Shown here one piece after another: positions 39,244-46,684 of a stretch of 64,000 nt of DNA. Made by a program: the position numbers and the translations under genes. Source of the stretch: a virus; IMG/VR virus record IMGVR_UViG_3300035183_000841, positions 20,710 through 84,709 of that record. One strand, given 5' to 3'. The notes beneath the pieces are model-generated. The model was not told the DNA's origin. It made no database searches and saw only the letters and a program-made list of their open reading frames with translations. Within the stretch, counting starts at the first letter, position 1. Each line of letters starts with the position of its first letter.

Positions 39244-41520
39244 CTACCAATCGTGGACAGTAAAGACCCCAGCGTCCCAATCCCAAGTCGCCTTGAATGC
39301 AAACAGCTCTGACCTCCTGGACTTCTTAGCTTCAACCGTGACAAGTTGCCCAGATCTGAACAATGATAGAACCAAGTCACTGTCGTAGGCAAGCTGTTTG
39401 CTCCAGGCCACCTCATTGAGTTCCGGTGCTCTACTGTCATGACCTTCCTCCATGGTAACAGCAACTATATCTATGATCGGGATACCGTATCTTACTGCCA
39501 TCCTTTTGAAATCCTTAGACAGGTTACGGTGTCTTTCTGTTTCAGAACTTCCTCTTCTTGAATCACTAATGAGAGCGTGGTAATCGCAATTATGGCTCAT
39601 ACCGAAATCGGTCAGATAGGTATGACTGTTCGTCTGGATCGGGACGAATACATCCTGTCCGATGGGCGTCACGCTTTTCACCCTCGTCCATAGGAAACCC
39701 GAGTCTATGAAGGCAGACCTCATCCCGTTTCCGGCATCATCATAAGAGACAAGTGCATACGTCTGCTTCGTTTCTGAAACTATCCCGTTCGGGAACTCTC
39801 TTATACCTGGAGCCGCCGACTTGTATATGGAAGAGGAAACCCCCAGCCTAGCCAATATCCTTCTCAGTGCCAGTAATCCAGGAAGATGGACGCTAACGAT
39901 GCTCCTCCTCCTGTCTGTGTCTCTTGAACCGTCGGCGGCGAAGTACCCGTCTACAAGTGCCCTCTGATATGTGAAGTCGATCCTCTCCACCCAATCGGGA
40001 GGACACTTCATAGAGTTCCCTACCCTCCAGGTCCTCAACCACCTAGCCAATGCGACGTTGCAGAAACTTACCTTTTTGCACCCATTCAACTGGCGCACAA
40101 GGTACTTCTTGTTGCTGAGTAACGACGTGATCCTTTCGAATGTTTCTGTGTCGTTATCCGCTATAGAGACTTCAACTCTGTTTTGGTTGAGATTGCCGTC
40201 TCCCCACCAATACCCGAAGAACCACCACCAATCTTTATCATAGAATTCATCTGGAACGTATTTGATGACTTTGCTTCTTATCTTATTTTCTATTGGTTGC
40301 GGTTCAATCACCTCGTAATCTATCGGGAACCCTATGTAATGCGAAGAAGTCAGATCCTTGGCCTCTACCCAACCGTCTACGCCTCGTATGTTCAGGTATG
40401 AGTCAGCGATGTCTGGATTCTCTTTCAGATAGTCTTTACCACGCGATTTCCAATCAAGTATCCTATTCACGATCCTAATCCTTTCTTTGAAATCTACGAA
40501 TCTAGCCCAATAACGATGCTCATGGGTGACTATCTCGCTGAACGGTATACCCCTGAGTCGCACCTCAACGCCTTCAGATACTCGCTCTATTGCTGTTGGA
40601 TGTTCCTCAACACGCATCCACTTGCCTTCATCGAAGATCATCGTGCCTTTCTTATGGCAAACAACCATATCCGGCCTATATTGTTCAATCTTCATTTGAA
40701 TTGTTGTTTGTGTTATCTCATCAAGACCTTCATTCGTAACTATCCAGAACGGCTGTTTACCAGGATAGGTCTTGGCAGCCCAATCTTCGTACGAGTCTAT
40801 GTTGATGTTCCTGGCGTTTATGAGTCCGGTGTTCGATAGCGAACCGCCGCCCAGTAGCGTGTCAACCCGATACCCGATCTGTATATCGTCCATCTCCAAT
40901 GACACATACATCGGCTTGTACCCCATCTTCCATGCATGGGTAGCCAGGTACGTAGCGAACCATGTCTTCCCACTACCGGTCCATCCCATGATGACGATGA
41001 AGTCACCCTTCTGCCATCCGCCGAAGAGGAGGTCGAGCTGCGGGATGCCGGATGGGATGCCGAGGATTTGCTTCCCGTTGTCGGACAACTCGGCCCTTTC
41101 CCGGAGGGAGTTCACCCTCAACCAATATTCGTTCGCAAGATCTCGGTCGCGGACGACATCGGTCTGATATCCAAGGACTGAAGACTTGGCGAAGATGTAT
41201 TCTAGAGCTTCTCTTGGGTTTTCTTCGAGCATCCTCGAAGAGTTGACGAGTAAGTCTTCGATCCTGAATCTGAGGTACTCGTTGTTCACCTCATCGATCA
41301 GGTATTCGAGCGTAGCCTCAGTATGCTCAGGGTCGAAGTCAGGGAACTTATCTTTGATTATATCGAGGGTGGGCGAAGTGCGATACTTCATGTAATAGTT
41401 CTCGATGAAGTTCCATATGTCCTTATGGAACTGTATCGAGTTGGCCACCTTCCCGTTTATGGCCTTCGTGACATCGCGCTCTTCTAGGACCTTCGTGATA
41501 AGTGCAGCTTCAAGATTCAT
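39244..41520 (-). CDS. dnaB: Replicative DNA helicase (DnaB-like) with intein
   Basis: The 758-residue frame encodes a RecA-fold helicase (spliced length 401). The N-terminal helical domain covers residues 1-130, Walker A is MGWTGSGKTWFA near residue 180, and YVSLEMD follows. The Walker B strand PDMVV-CDYHALI is interrupted by a 357-residue intein. The C-terminal part carries EEGHDSRAPELNEVAWSKQ and the DSDLVLSL arginine-finger region. It unwinds DNA ahead of the split PolIII encoded on the other strand. Its start overlaps the preceding small gene by 11 nt. Confidence 0.9.
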   Translation of the reverse strand: MNLEAALITKVLEERDVTKAINGKVANSIQFHKDIWNFIENYYMKYRTSPTLDIIKDKFPDFDPEHTEATLEYLIDEVNNEYLRFRIEDLLVNSSRMLEENPREALEYIFAKSSVLGYQTDVVRDRDLANEYWLRVNSLRERAELSDNGKQILGIPSGIPQLDLLFGGWQKGDFIVIMGWTGSGKTWFATYLATHAWKMGYKPMYVSLEMDDIQIGYRVDTLLGGGSLSNTGLINARNINIDSYEDWAAKTYPGKQPFWIVTNEGLDEITQTTIQMKIEQYRPDMVVCHKKGTMIFDEGKWMRVEEHPTAIERVSEGVEVRLRGIPFSEIVTHEHRYWARFVDFKERIRIVNRILDWKSRGKDYLKENPDIADSYLNIRGVDGWVEAKDLTSSHYIGFPIDYEVIEPQPIENKIRSKVIKYVPDEFYDKDWWWFFGYWWGDGNLNQNRVEVSIADNDTETFERITSLLSNKKYLVRQLNGCKKVSFCNVALARWLRTWRVGNSMKCPPDWVERIDFTYQRALVDGYFAADGSRDTDRRRSIVSVHLPGLLALRRILARLGVSSSIYKSAAPGIREFPNGIVSETKQTYALVSYDDAGNGMRSAFIDSGFLWTRVKSVTPIGQDVFVPIQTNSHTYLTDFGMSHNCDYHALISDSRRGSSETERHRNLSKDFKRMAVRYGIPIIDIVAVTMEEGHDSRAPELNEVAWSKQLAYDSDLVLSLFRSGQLVTVEAKKSRRSELFAFKATWDWDAGVFTVHDW
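39589..40659 (-). other. Intein in DnaB, with LAGLIDADG endonuclease
   Basis: The insertion begins CHKKGTMI and ends GMSHN before the +1 Cys of CDYHALI, a standard His-Asn/Cys splice junction. Blocks FGYWWGDGNL and LVDGYFAADGS are the two dodecapeptide endonuclease motifs. It lies next to the Walker B aspartate, so the helicase should be inactive until splicing. Confidence 0.93.
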
Positions 41521-41857
41521 CTATCTTGAATTCCCCCATCTTGCGCCTAGTCTTTTCCAATAGTTCCTCAACCCTTTTCTTCGCGGCATCTTCATTTTCT
41601 GATGCTCGCAAGCACTCATCTATCTTCTCTATGAAGGACCATAGATCATGCTTAGTCCTGGTCCTGAAGTAGTACTCCAGCGCCCTACCGACCTCGCTAA
41701 CGGTATAGTGTTCACCGACCCTTTCCGCTGCTCTCACCATCGGCCAGTTGACGAGATACTTGCTGCCGTGAGCGTACTCGTACTGGTCGATGAACATCTC
41801 AACGATCCTCTTCGAGGCATTGGTTCTCTTCTTGCTCGATTTGGATCCCGTAGACAT
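41510..41857 (-). CDS. Helical protein upstream of DnaB, possible helicase loader
   Basis: The 115-residue protein is basic at the N-terminus and helical throughout (EMFIDQYEYAHGSKYLVNWPMVRAAERVGEHYTVSEVGRALEYYF). Position immediately before dnaB and a winged-helix-like middle suggest a replisome loader or organiser. ATG at 41857 lies in a TGATG overlap. No motif proves the role. Confidence 0.45.
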   Translation of the reverse strand: MSTGSKSSKKRTNASKRIVEMFIDQYEYAHGSKYLVNWPMVRAAERVGEHYTVSEVGRALEYYFRTRTKHDLWSFIEKIDECLRASENEDAAKKRVEELLEKTRRKMGEFKIDES

Positions 41858-42093
41858 CACTCGTTCATTATGCTTTCGGCCCGCTCCACGGCGTTATCGA
41901 CCTCCCGCTCGACGACACGCCAAGCCCTGTCCCACGCCTGTTCATCCGACTCATCGGGACGCCTGGTGATGGACACGGAAGAGCCGAAACTGATCGATGA
42001 ATAGTTCGGTAGCCCTTTCTTGAATTCGAGATGGACAGTGATCTTGTCTCCGGGATCAGTGAGATCGATGTCCTTTGCAGATTTCTTCGGCAT
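41857..42093 (-). CDS. Hypothetical acidic protein
   Basis: The 78-residue protein has a beta N-terminal half (DKITVHLEFKKGLPNYSSISFGSSVSITRR) and a C-terminal helix (AWDRAWRVVEREVDNAVERAESI). AAGGAGGGA lies upstream of ATG 42093. Similar small proteins occur near phage replication genes. The function is unknown. Confidence 0.6.
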   Translation of the reverse strand: MPKKSAKDIDLTDPGDKITVHLEFKKGLPNYSSISFGSSVSITRRPDESDEQAWDRAWRVVEREVDNAVERAESIMNE

Positions 42094-42245
42094 CAGTTTT
42101 CCCTCCTTACCAATAGTTCTTCGTATTTGTCTACCTTCATGAAAACAGTTCTGCCGCAATTGATACACAACAGCTCGACATCATCCCTGCTGTCAGATTC
42201 AACCTTGACGACGAACCCCTTGCACCGATTGCACCTTAGAGACAC
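42093..42245 (-). CDS. 50-residue zinc-ribbon protein
   Basis: A GTG start overlaps the stop of the IMPDH-like gene (TAGTG), and the stop overlaps the next ATG (TGATG). The product has CNRCKGFVV and CINCGRTVF, a clear two-pair zinc ribbon. The perfect coupling on both sides supports it. The function is unknown. Confidence 0.65.
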   Translation of the reverse strand: MSLRCNRCKGFVVKVESDSRDDVELLCINCGRTVFMKVDKYEELLVRREN

Positions 42246-43405
42246 TATGCTTTATCACCCCTGAACACCATGTGGGGTAGAGCCTCTACCGCCCCATTAT
42301 AAGTCACCTCGATGAGCCGATCCATCTCATGGACATCATCGATAGAGCCGCAACCCATGTAGGCCAGTCCAAGACGTATGCCTTTCACGAAATCGGCGAA
42401 CGTCTTCTCGAAATCATAGTCGATATCGAGCAGGAACTCCTCCCCCTCTACGGCATAATCGACTTCCCCCTTATCCTTCAGAGCCGAATCGGAGGCCATC
42501 CCCCTGAATACCTTCTTCTTCACGATACGTTCGCCGAAATCTATCTCGGTAACCCCCTTCTGCAACAACTCACCTGTATCGGTACCTTTAACCGGAGCGA
42601 CCATGGAGCGCACCACACTGTTGAGATTCGACTTCTCTCCGGTATTCACTAGCATGACCGGCCCCGCCGAAACTGGGTACGGAGCCAGTACGCCTCCCAG
42701 CATCACCGCATCAGCTCCGGCCGCTATCGCCTTCACGGCATCGCCACTCGTGCGGATACCGCCATCAGCAACTATCACAACCTGACTATCTAGATGATCC
42801 CTCGCCCTGGCTGCATCCATGATCGCCGTTATCTGGGGAACACCTACACCAGCTACTTTCCTGGTCGTACAGGCACTCCCTCCTCCGATGCCGACCCGCA
42901 GCACATGAGCGCCAGCCTCTATATAGTCACATGCCGCCTCGTAAGTGCATATATTGCCGGACATCACGATGACATCATGGCCAAGACCGACCAGCTTGTC
43001 CGTCCTGTCCAGAGCGGCTTCGGTATGCCCGTGAGCGACATCGATGGTGATGAGGCTAGCCCCAGCCTCGATGAGACTCAATGCACGTTCCCACGAGTCG
43101 CCGTTCACGCCGACAGCCGCACCAACATAGAACCCCTCATCGGCCAATGTCTTCACAATCTCTACCTGGGTGTCGATGGCACAGTACCGATGTACTACCC
43201 CGATCCCCCCATTCGACGCAATGAACCTAGCCATGCTATAGCCGGTTACGGTGTCCATGGGAGAAGAGAGGATGGGGATATCCAGAACCAGCTCCCAGTC
43301 TGAAGCGCGACCGATATCTACAGAGACATCTACATCACGCCAACCAAGAAGATTGGAGCGAGCCGGAACACAACTTACATCGTCAAACGTCAGAGCTCGC
43401 TTCAT
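42245..43405 (-). CDS. IMP dehydrogenase / GMP reductase family enzyme
   Basis: The 386-residue TIM-barrel protein has ALTFDDVSCVPA, ILSSPMDTVTG, the catalytic loop GIGGGSACTTRKVAGVGVPQ with its Cys, VIVADGGIRTSGDAVKAIAAGA and VFRGMASDSA. There are no CBS domains. The loop matches both GuaB and GuaC, so direction is open: IMP to XMP (raising GTP/dGTP) or GMP to IMP. With RNR, deaminases and a nucleotidase elsewhere in the window, it probably shifts purine pools for phage DNA synthesis. Its start overlaps a small membrane-protein gene. Confidence 0.88.
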   Translation of the reverse strand: MKRALTFDDVSCVPARSNLLGWRDVDVSVDIGRASDWELVLDIPILSSPMDTVTGYSMARFIASNGGIGVVHRYCAIDTQVEIVKTLADEGFYVGAAVGVNGDSWERALSLIEAGASLITIDVAHGHTEAALDRTDKLVGLGHDVIVMSGNICTYEAACDYIEAGAHVLRVGIGGGSACTTRKVAGVGVPQITAIMDAARARDHLDSQVVIVADGGIRTSGDAVKAIAAGADAVMLGGVLAPYPVSAGPVMLVNTGEKSNLNSVVRSMVAPVKGTDTGELLQKGVTEIDFGERIVKKKVFRGMASDSALKDKGEVDYAVEGEEFLLDIDYDFEKTFADFVKGIRLGLAYMGCGSIDDVHEMDRLIEVTYNGAVEALPHMVFRGDKA

Positions 43406-43613
43406 CTGTGTTGTCCTGTCCTTCTTGTGCCGTATAGTTTTCCACTATCTCCTTCAGCATCTTCAGTATGTTCACGTATCCCGTTACCTCGCCGAGGATA
43501 CGTCCTCTCTCCAGTAGGGACTTCATCGCTCTACGCGCATAAACCAGAGCGACAACTAGGAATAGGTTGAGTGTTACAGAAGCAGACAGCAACAACAATT
43601 GCAGGTTATCCAT
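43383..43613 (-). CDS. Small single-span membrane protein
   Basis: The 76-residue protein has one N-terminal span (LLLLSASVTLNLFLVVALVYA), then a helical and acidic tail. It overlaps both neighbours. The function is unknown. Confidence 0.55.
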   Translation of the reverse strand: MDNLQLLLLSASVTLNLFLVVALVYARRAMKSLLERGRILGEVTGYVNILKMLKEIVENYTAQEGQDNTDEASSDV

Positions 43614-43818
43614 CTTTACCCTCCATAAACTTAGCTAGGTCATGAGCCATATCTGACATGATTTCGAACCCCTGAACGAGCACCAGACGGAGGTCCCTCG
43701 GCAAATCGTGCCGACCCCTCAGTGTCTCAGCGATTTCATTCAGTTCGAAGTGATAACTCAGTATATCTCCCACTTCGCGTGTCTTATGATTTCTGCTCCT
43801 CGTATATTCCTGTGACAA
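43606..43818 (-). CDS. Small helical protein
   Basis: The frame encodes FELNEIAETLRGRHDLPRDLRLVLVQGFEIMSDMAHDLAKF, an amphipathic helical region. A TTG at 43818 lies just after GGAGGT and is chosen; ATG 43830 is in frame. Both overlap the end of the upstream gene by 60-73 nt, so the true start is uncertain. Confidence 0.45.
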   Translation of the reverse strand: MSQEYTRSRNHKTREVGDILSYHFELNEIAETLRGRHDLPRDLRLVLVQGFEIMSDMAHDLAKFMEGKDG

Positions 43819-44363
43819 TTGAACCTCCATTCTAGATATTCACAAACCTCTAGTGCGTCCTTCCCTTTCCACTGCAGATAAGCGTTATCGTGGTACGGCA
43901 AGAACGAACCCCCGTAAATCTGACTAACTTTATGTAGGCCATCGATATTCACCGAGCCTATCCTGATGTACGGATACCCCCTTTCGACATCCACATCACC
44001 GAGTGAATCTATAAGGCTTCTCATATACTCCTTCCTCATCGACAGTGATGTCGATATACATCTCGGCACGTTCCAGTTCCTACGAGTGAAATCTACGAAT
44101 CCCATATCATTCAGCATGAGGTAAAGTTCTTTCGAATAGAAGGAGACATATGCACCATTCCTCATATACTTCTCGTGACCCAGAACCAGAATCCTATCGA
44201 GGAGATTTTTCATATCCGCTATCTGGTTCAATGTGAAAGTGAAGCGGTACCCGGCTCCTCCACGTCCGCCGGGATGTATCCGGAACCCCCCCTCAACCTG
44301 GGCGTAAACACCTATACGGAGGAGGTCTAGATCGCTAACCTTGGCTATCTTTCCGCGTGCCAT
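43758..44363 (-). CDS. LAGLIDADG-like homing endonuclease, possibly degenerate
   Basis: The 201-residue protein has two half-sites that resemble LAGLIDADG helices: RIGVYAQVEGGFRIH (Glu in the catalytic position) and YMRSLIDSLGDVDVERG, followed by YIRIGSVNIDGLHKVSQIYG, typical of the second half. A C-terminal CEYLEWRFNCHRN resembles free-standing endonucleases. Key acidic positions are shifted in the second motif, so activity is doubtful. It sits between membrane-protein genes. Confidence 0.5.
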   Translation of the reverse strand: MARGKIAKVSDLDLLRIGVYAQVEGGFRIHPGGRGGAGYRFTFTLNQIADMKNLLDRILVLGHEKYMRNGAYVSFYSKELYLMLNDMGFVDFTRRNWNVPRCISTSLSMRKEYMRSLIDSLGDVDVERGYPYIRIGSVNIDGLHKVSQIYGGSFLPYHDNAYLQWKGKDALEVCEYLEWRFNCHRNIRGAEIIRHAKWEIY

Positions 44364-44557
44364 AGTGACATGTGTGGAGAGGTTATCAGTGCTATAGCGA
44401 ACAGGACCAACACTGAGTCGAAGAAACCGATGGCCGGTACAGCCGGGAACACCATATGCAGTAGCATGAAACCCGCCATGGTGCTTGCAGCAGAAGCAGC
44501 AACAAGTGCTGCCAGTACAGCCCCTAACAGTAGCGCTTTTATGAAGAGCATCTTCAA
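44345..44557 (-). CDS. Two-span membrane protein
   Basis: The 70-residue protein has two hydrophobic stretches (FIKALLLGAVLAALVAASAAS and AIGFFDSVLVLFAIALI). It overlaps both neighbours by a few bases. The function is unknown; a holin-like size and topology is noted, but it is far from the endolysin. Confidence 0.5.
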   Translation of the reverse strand: MKMLFIKALLLGAVLAALVAASAASTMAGFMLLHMVFPAVPAIGFFDSVLVLFAIALITSPHMSLWHAER

Positions 44558-45372
44558 TCCTTCACGAAACGTAGTTCCCCATGGGTATCCACCAGTATCT
44601 GGTGCCTTTCCGAGGACAGACTAACATATGGAGCGCCATCAGGTGTAGGGGAATACTGAGCGGCCCGGCTATAGTCAGGCTCACTGATGAACGACCCAGT
44701 ACGCACCAGATGGATGAGCTTGCGCTTCTCTTCTCCATCAATCACCCGCTTCTTCACGACGAGCTTCTCTCCGAGGAAATGGTTGTTGCCCATCGCCAGG
44801 ACATCGGCATCGTCATACACCACTAGCCTCTTCTCTAGCTCATGGTACGGATTCTGTGCCGCCGAGTACCCATGGAAGATCGCGAACGTGTAAGTATTAT
44901 TCCCGACACCGAGCTTCACATACCCACCATGGCGGTTGTAGAAGCAACCGAACTCTCGGGCTACGAACTCCATGATGTCGATGGATGTTTTCTTCCAGAC
45001 ACGCAGGTCATGGTTACCGGATATGGTCATGACGATGCGGTCCCTGAACGGCCAGAAATACTCGATGACCTTTTCGACCTGAGAGTGAGGGTTCATGACC
45101 TGCTCCCACACGCTCTGCTCTATCCTGCTCGGTAGCGCGACTTCCATCAGGTCACCCAGAAGGAGTATGTAGGCGTTCAACTTTTCGGCCAGCGCGAGAT
45201 GTTCTAGGAATAAATCTTCTCTGAACGACTCTGCGCCTATATGGATATCGGAAAACATGAACACATGAGCCCATCCCTGCTTGTCTGGAGTCAGCTTGAC
45301 GAAGGGGATTTCGGAGCCTTTGTGTGTTTTACAGACCTTGTTCGGTTTCGGGGGTGCGATATAGTTGCTCAA
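44554..45372 (-). CDS. Calcineurin-like metallophosphoesterase
   Basis: The 272-residue protein has the five-block dinuclear metal site: FSDIHIG, LLGDLMEV, SGNHDLR, IFHGYS and GNNHFLGE (the last block is usually GHTH). This suggests a phosphodiesterase or nuclease of the Mre11/SbcD/YfcE superfamily. It may act on DNA ends or on cyclic or cap-type nucleotides; the substrate is unknown. It is coupled to its neighbours. Confidence 0.82.
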   Translation of the reverse strand: MSNYIAPPKPNKVCKTHKGSEIPFVKLTPDKQGWAHVFMFSDIHIGAESFREDLFLEHLALAEKLNAYILLLGDLMEVALPSRIEQSVWEQVMNPHSQVEKVIEYFWPFRDRIVMTISGNHDLRVWKKTSIDIMEFVAREFGCFYNRHGGYVKLGVGNNTYTFAIFHGYSAAQNPYHELEKRLVVYDDADVLAMGNNHFLGEKLVVKKRVIDGEEKRKLIHLVRTGSFISEPDYSRAAQYSPTPDGAPYVSLSSERHQILVDTHGELRFVKD

Positions 45373-45636
45373 TCAGATCAAACCTCCAACATATCGTTTA
45401 CATAATCTGCACTTACTGTTGCTGTTCACCCATGATACCCTTTTCGGATTCCAGTACGACATCGATCTGAACAGTCCACAGACCGACACGTACTCCGGCT
45501 CTTCGAATGTTCTGTATTGTTCTACCACACACAAGTGAACGGTGTTATCGTACCAGCTCATCAGAGCGATGGGATTGAACATCGCATGCATGACTCTCTT
45601 TTCGGTTATGGATGGTTCACGTGTCTTTTTACTCAT
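45373..45636 (-). CDS. Small CxxC protein, family A member 4
   Basis: The 87-residue protein fits the pattern of the three other members: [18 protein letters not shown] and a C-terminal [10 protein letters not shown]. The function is unknown. It overlaps the HNH gene end. Confidence 0.55.
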   Translation of the reverse strand: MSKKTREPSITEKRVMHAMFNPIALMSWYDNTVHLCVVEQYRTFEEPEYVSVCGLFRSMSYWNPKRVSWVNSNSKCRLCKRYVGGLI

Positions 45637-46009
45637 CAGAAATGCCTACGAATCTGCCCGAGCTGTCTCGCACGAATCGACCGCTCCGGCGCCGCTGCGT
45701 TTTCCTGATCTTCGCCTTCATGCTCATCGGGAGACTTGCCCCGATCTTGTGAATCTTAGAGTGCTCATTCTTAGTGCATAACCAAAGGTTCTCTATCCTG
45801 TTGTCATCTTTTATCTCATCTATGTGATGAACCACTTCATCCGGATCGAGGTAGCGCCCCAGGTAGTCCTCCATCACGAGACGATGTTCGAGGACCCATC
45901 CATCCCGTTGCGCGAAAGGATGTTCGGGGCACCACCGCTCGACGTATCCCCGCTCGTCGTACCGGCGAGGTCGAGTCGACCATTCGATCTTTTGCCAATC
46001 GTTCTTCAT
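45629..46009 (-). CDS. HNH homing endonuclease
   Basis: The 126-residue protein has the HNH_3-type core [40 protein letters not shown]...HSKIH, with paired His, Asn and a final His, and a basic tail. It is probably a free-standing homing endonuclease. Its start is divergent from the rightward genes and shares a CATG with an ATG on the other strand. A minus-strand TAGAAT (46017-46022) lies 9 nt upstream. Confidence 0.85.
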   Translation of the reverse strand: MKNDWQKIEWSTRPRRYDERGYVERWCPEHPFAQRDGWVLEHRLVMEDYLGRYLDPDEVVHHIDEIKDDNRIENLWLCTKNEHSKIHKIGASLPMSMKAKIRKTQRRRSGRFVRDSSGRFVGISDE

Positions 46010-46058
46010 GCGACTCCGATTCTACACCAAGTCGCCCGATACGTCTCAGAATCTCGGC

Positions 46059-46232
46059 ATGAAAGGATGGGTGTTCTGCCGGCTATGCGGCAGGCCGCTG
46101 CCGCCGTACATCGACGACGACATCTGCGGGACTTGTCGCGGCAAACAAGAACCGGTAAAGAAGGTTAAATCTTTGTGGGTTTTCCGTGAAATTTCCCAAC
46201 AAAAGCCCCGAAGTGTGCTACTGTCCCTATAA
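46059..46232 (+). CDS. Small zinc-ribbon protein
   Basis: The 57-residue protein (MKGWVFCRLCGRPLPPYIDDDICGTCRG...) has CRLCG and CGTC pairs. ATG 46059 lies exactly 6 nt after CAGAAT, fitting the leaderless layout; a longer frame starts at 46008, on top of the divergent HNH start. The C-terminus is basic. The function is unknown. Confidence 0.55.
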   Translation: MKGWVFCRLCGRPLPPYIDDDICGTCRGKQEPVKKVKSLWVFREISQQKPRSVLLSL

Positions 46233-46262
46233 GGGACTAAGGGACTAAGGGACTAAGGGACT
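46231..46262 (+). repeat. Four tandem AAGGGACT octamers
   Basis: Four perfect copies of AAGGGACT are arrayed head to tail. The first copy can also pair with GTCCCT just upstream. The array lies at the start of the long non-coding stretch before primase. It may be an iteron-type binding site or a replication slippage product. Confidence 0.85.
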
Positions 46263-46684
46263 AAAGCCGATGGCCGAAGTCTCGTTGGCTCTAAGAGCCA
46301 ACGGCTTAATATGCCGACTGAATAACGTTAAAAGAGGTTATATTGTCTATATTCTCTACGGTCTTACGAAATCATCCCCCCCTTCGGGGGGGATTTAAGA
46401 AAGAGATTAAGAAAATCCTAAAGTCCTGGGCGTCTGTACCCTTCAAACTCCGCGGCAACCGGGCTTTCGGCCATCTAGAAAAAAGAAACAGAATTTCTCT
46501 TCTTGAATCTCTATGGCCAACGGCCTTATGGGCTGTGTATGTGTTAACTCTCTATTCACGGAAGACAAATAAGGCCGCCATCATGAAACTCTTTCTGGTT
46601 TTCCTTGCCGCCCAAACAACGGCTTTCAGGACGAAACCCCAGCGTAGAAGGGGTGAGTTAAACATTAAAATCGGTGAGGACTCG
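46233..46684 (+). other. Non-coding region before primase, candidate origin or control region
   Basis: About 450 bp with no credible gene. It contains the octamer array, a perfect hairpin CGTTGGCT-CTAAG-AGCCAACG (46283-46303), three dispersed CAACGGC(C)TT words (46299, 46518, 46617), AT-rich tracts, a TTATATTGTCTATATT segment (46338-46353) and a C-run/TTCG/G-run hairpin (46376-46392). An open frame from 46343 runs into primase, but its translation looks non-protein-like, with poor codon composition. The position between divergent blocks and next to primase fits an origin or long leader. Confidence 0.5.
46376..46392 (+). terminator. C6-TTCG-G6 hairpin
   Basis: A run of C pairs with a run of G around a UUCG loop, one of the most stable RNA tetraloops, followed by ATTTAAG. 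It could terminate or attenuate transcription ahead of primase, or protect an mRNA 5' end. Confidence 0.6.

Noticed and set aside
46231-46262. CRISPR array
   Set aside because: The four octamers are directly tandem without spacers. No repeat-spacer structure was noticed in the window, and the Cas4-like nuclease is a common phage recombination enzyme.
46343-46684. N-terminal extension of primase through the intergenic region
   Set aside because: It runs through a C-run/G-run hairpin and dispersed repeats, and the peptide is not protein-like. ATG 46685 has a good ribosome site directly before the zinc-binding domain.
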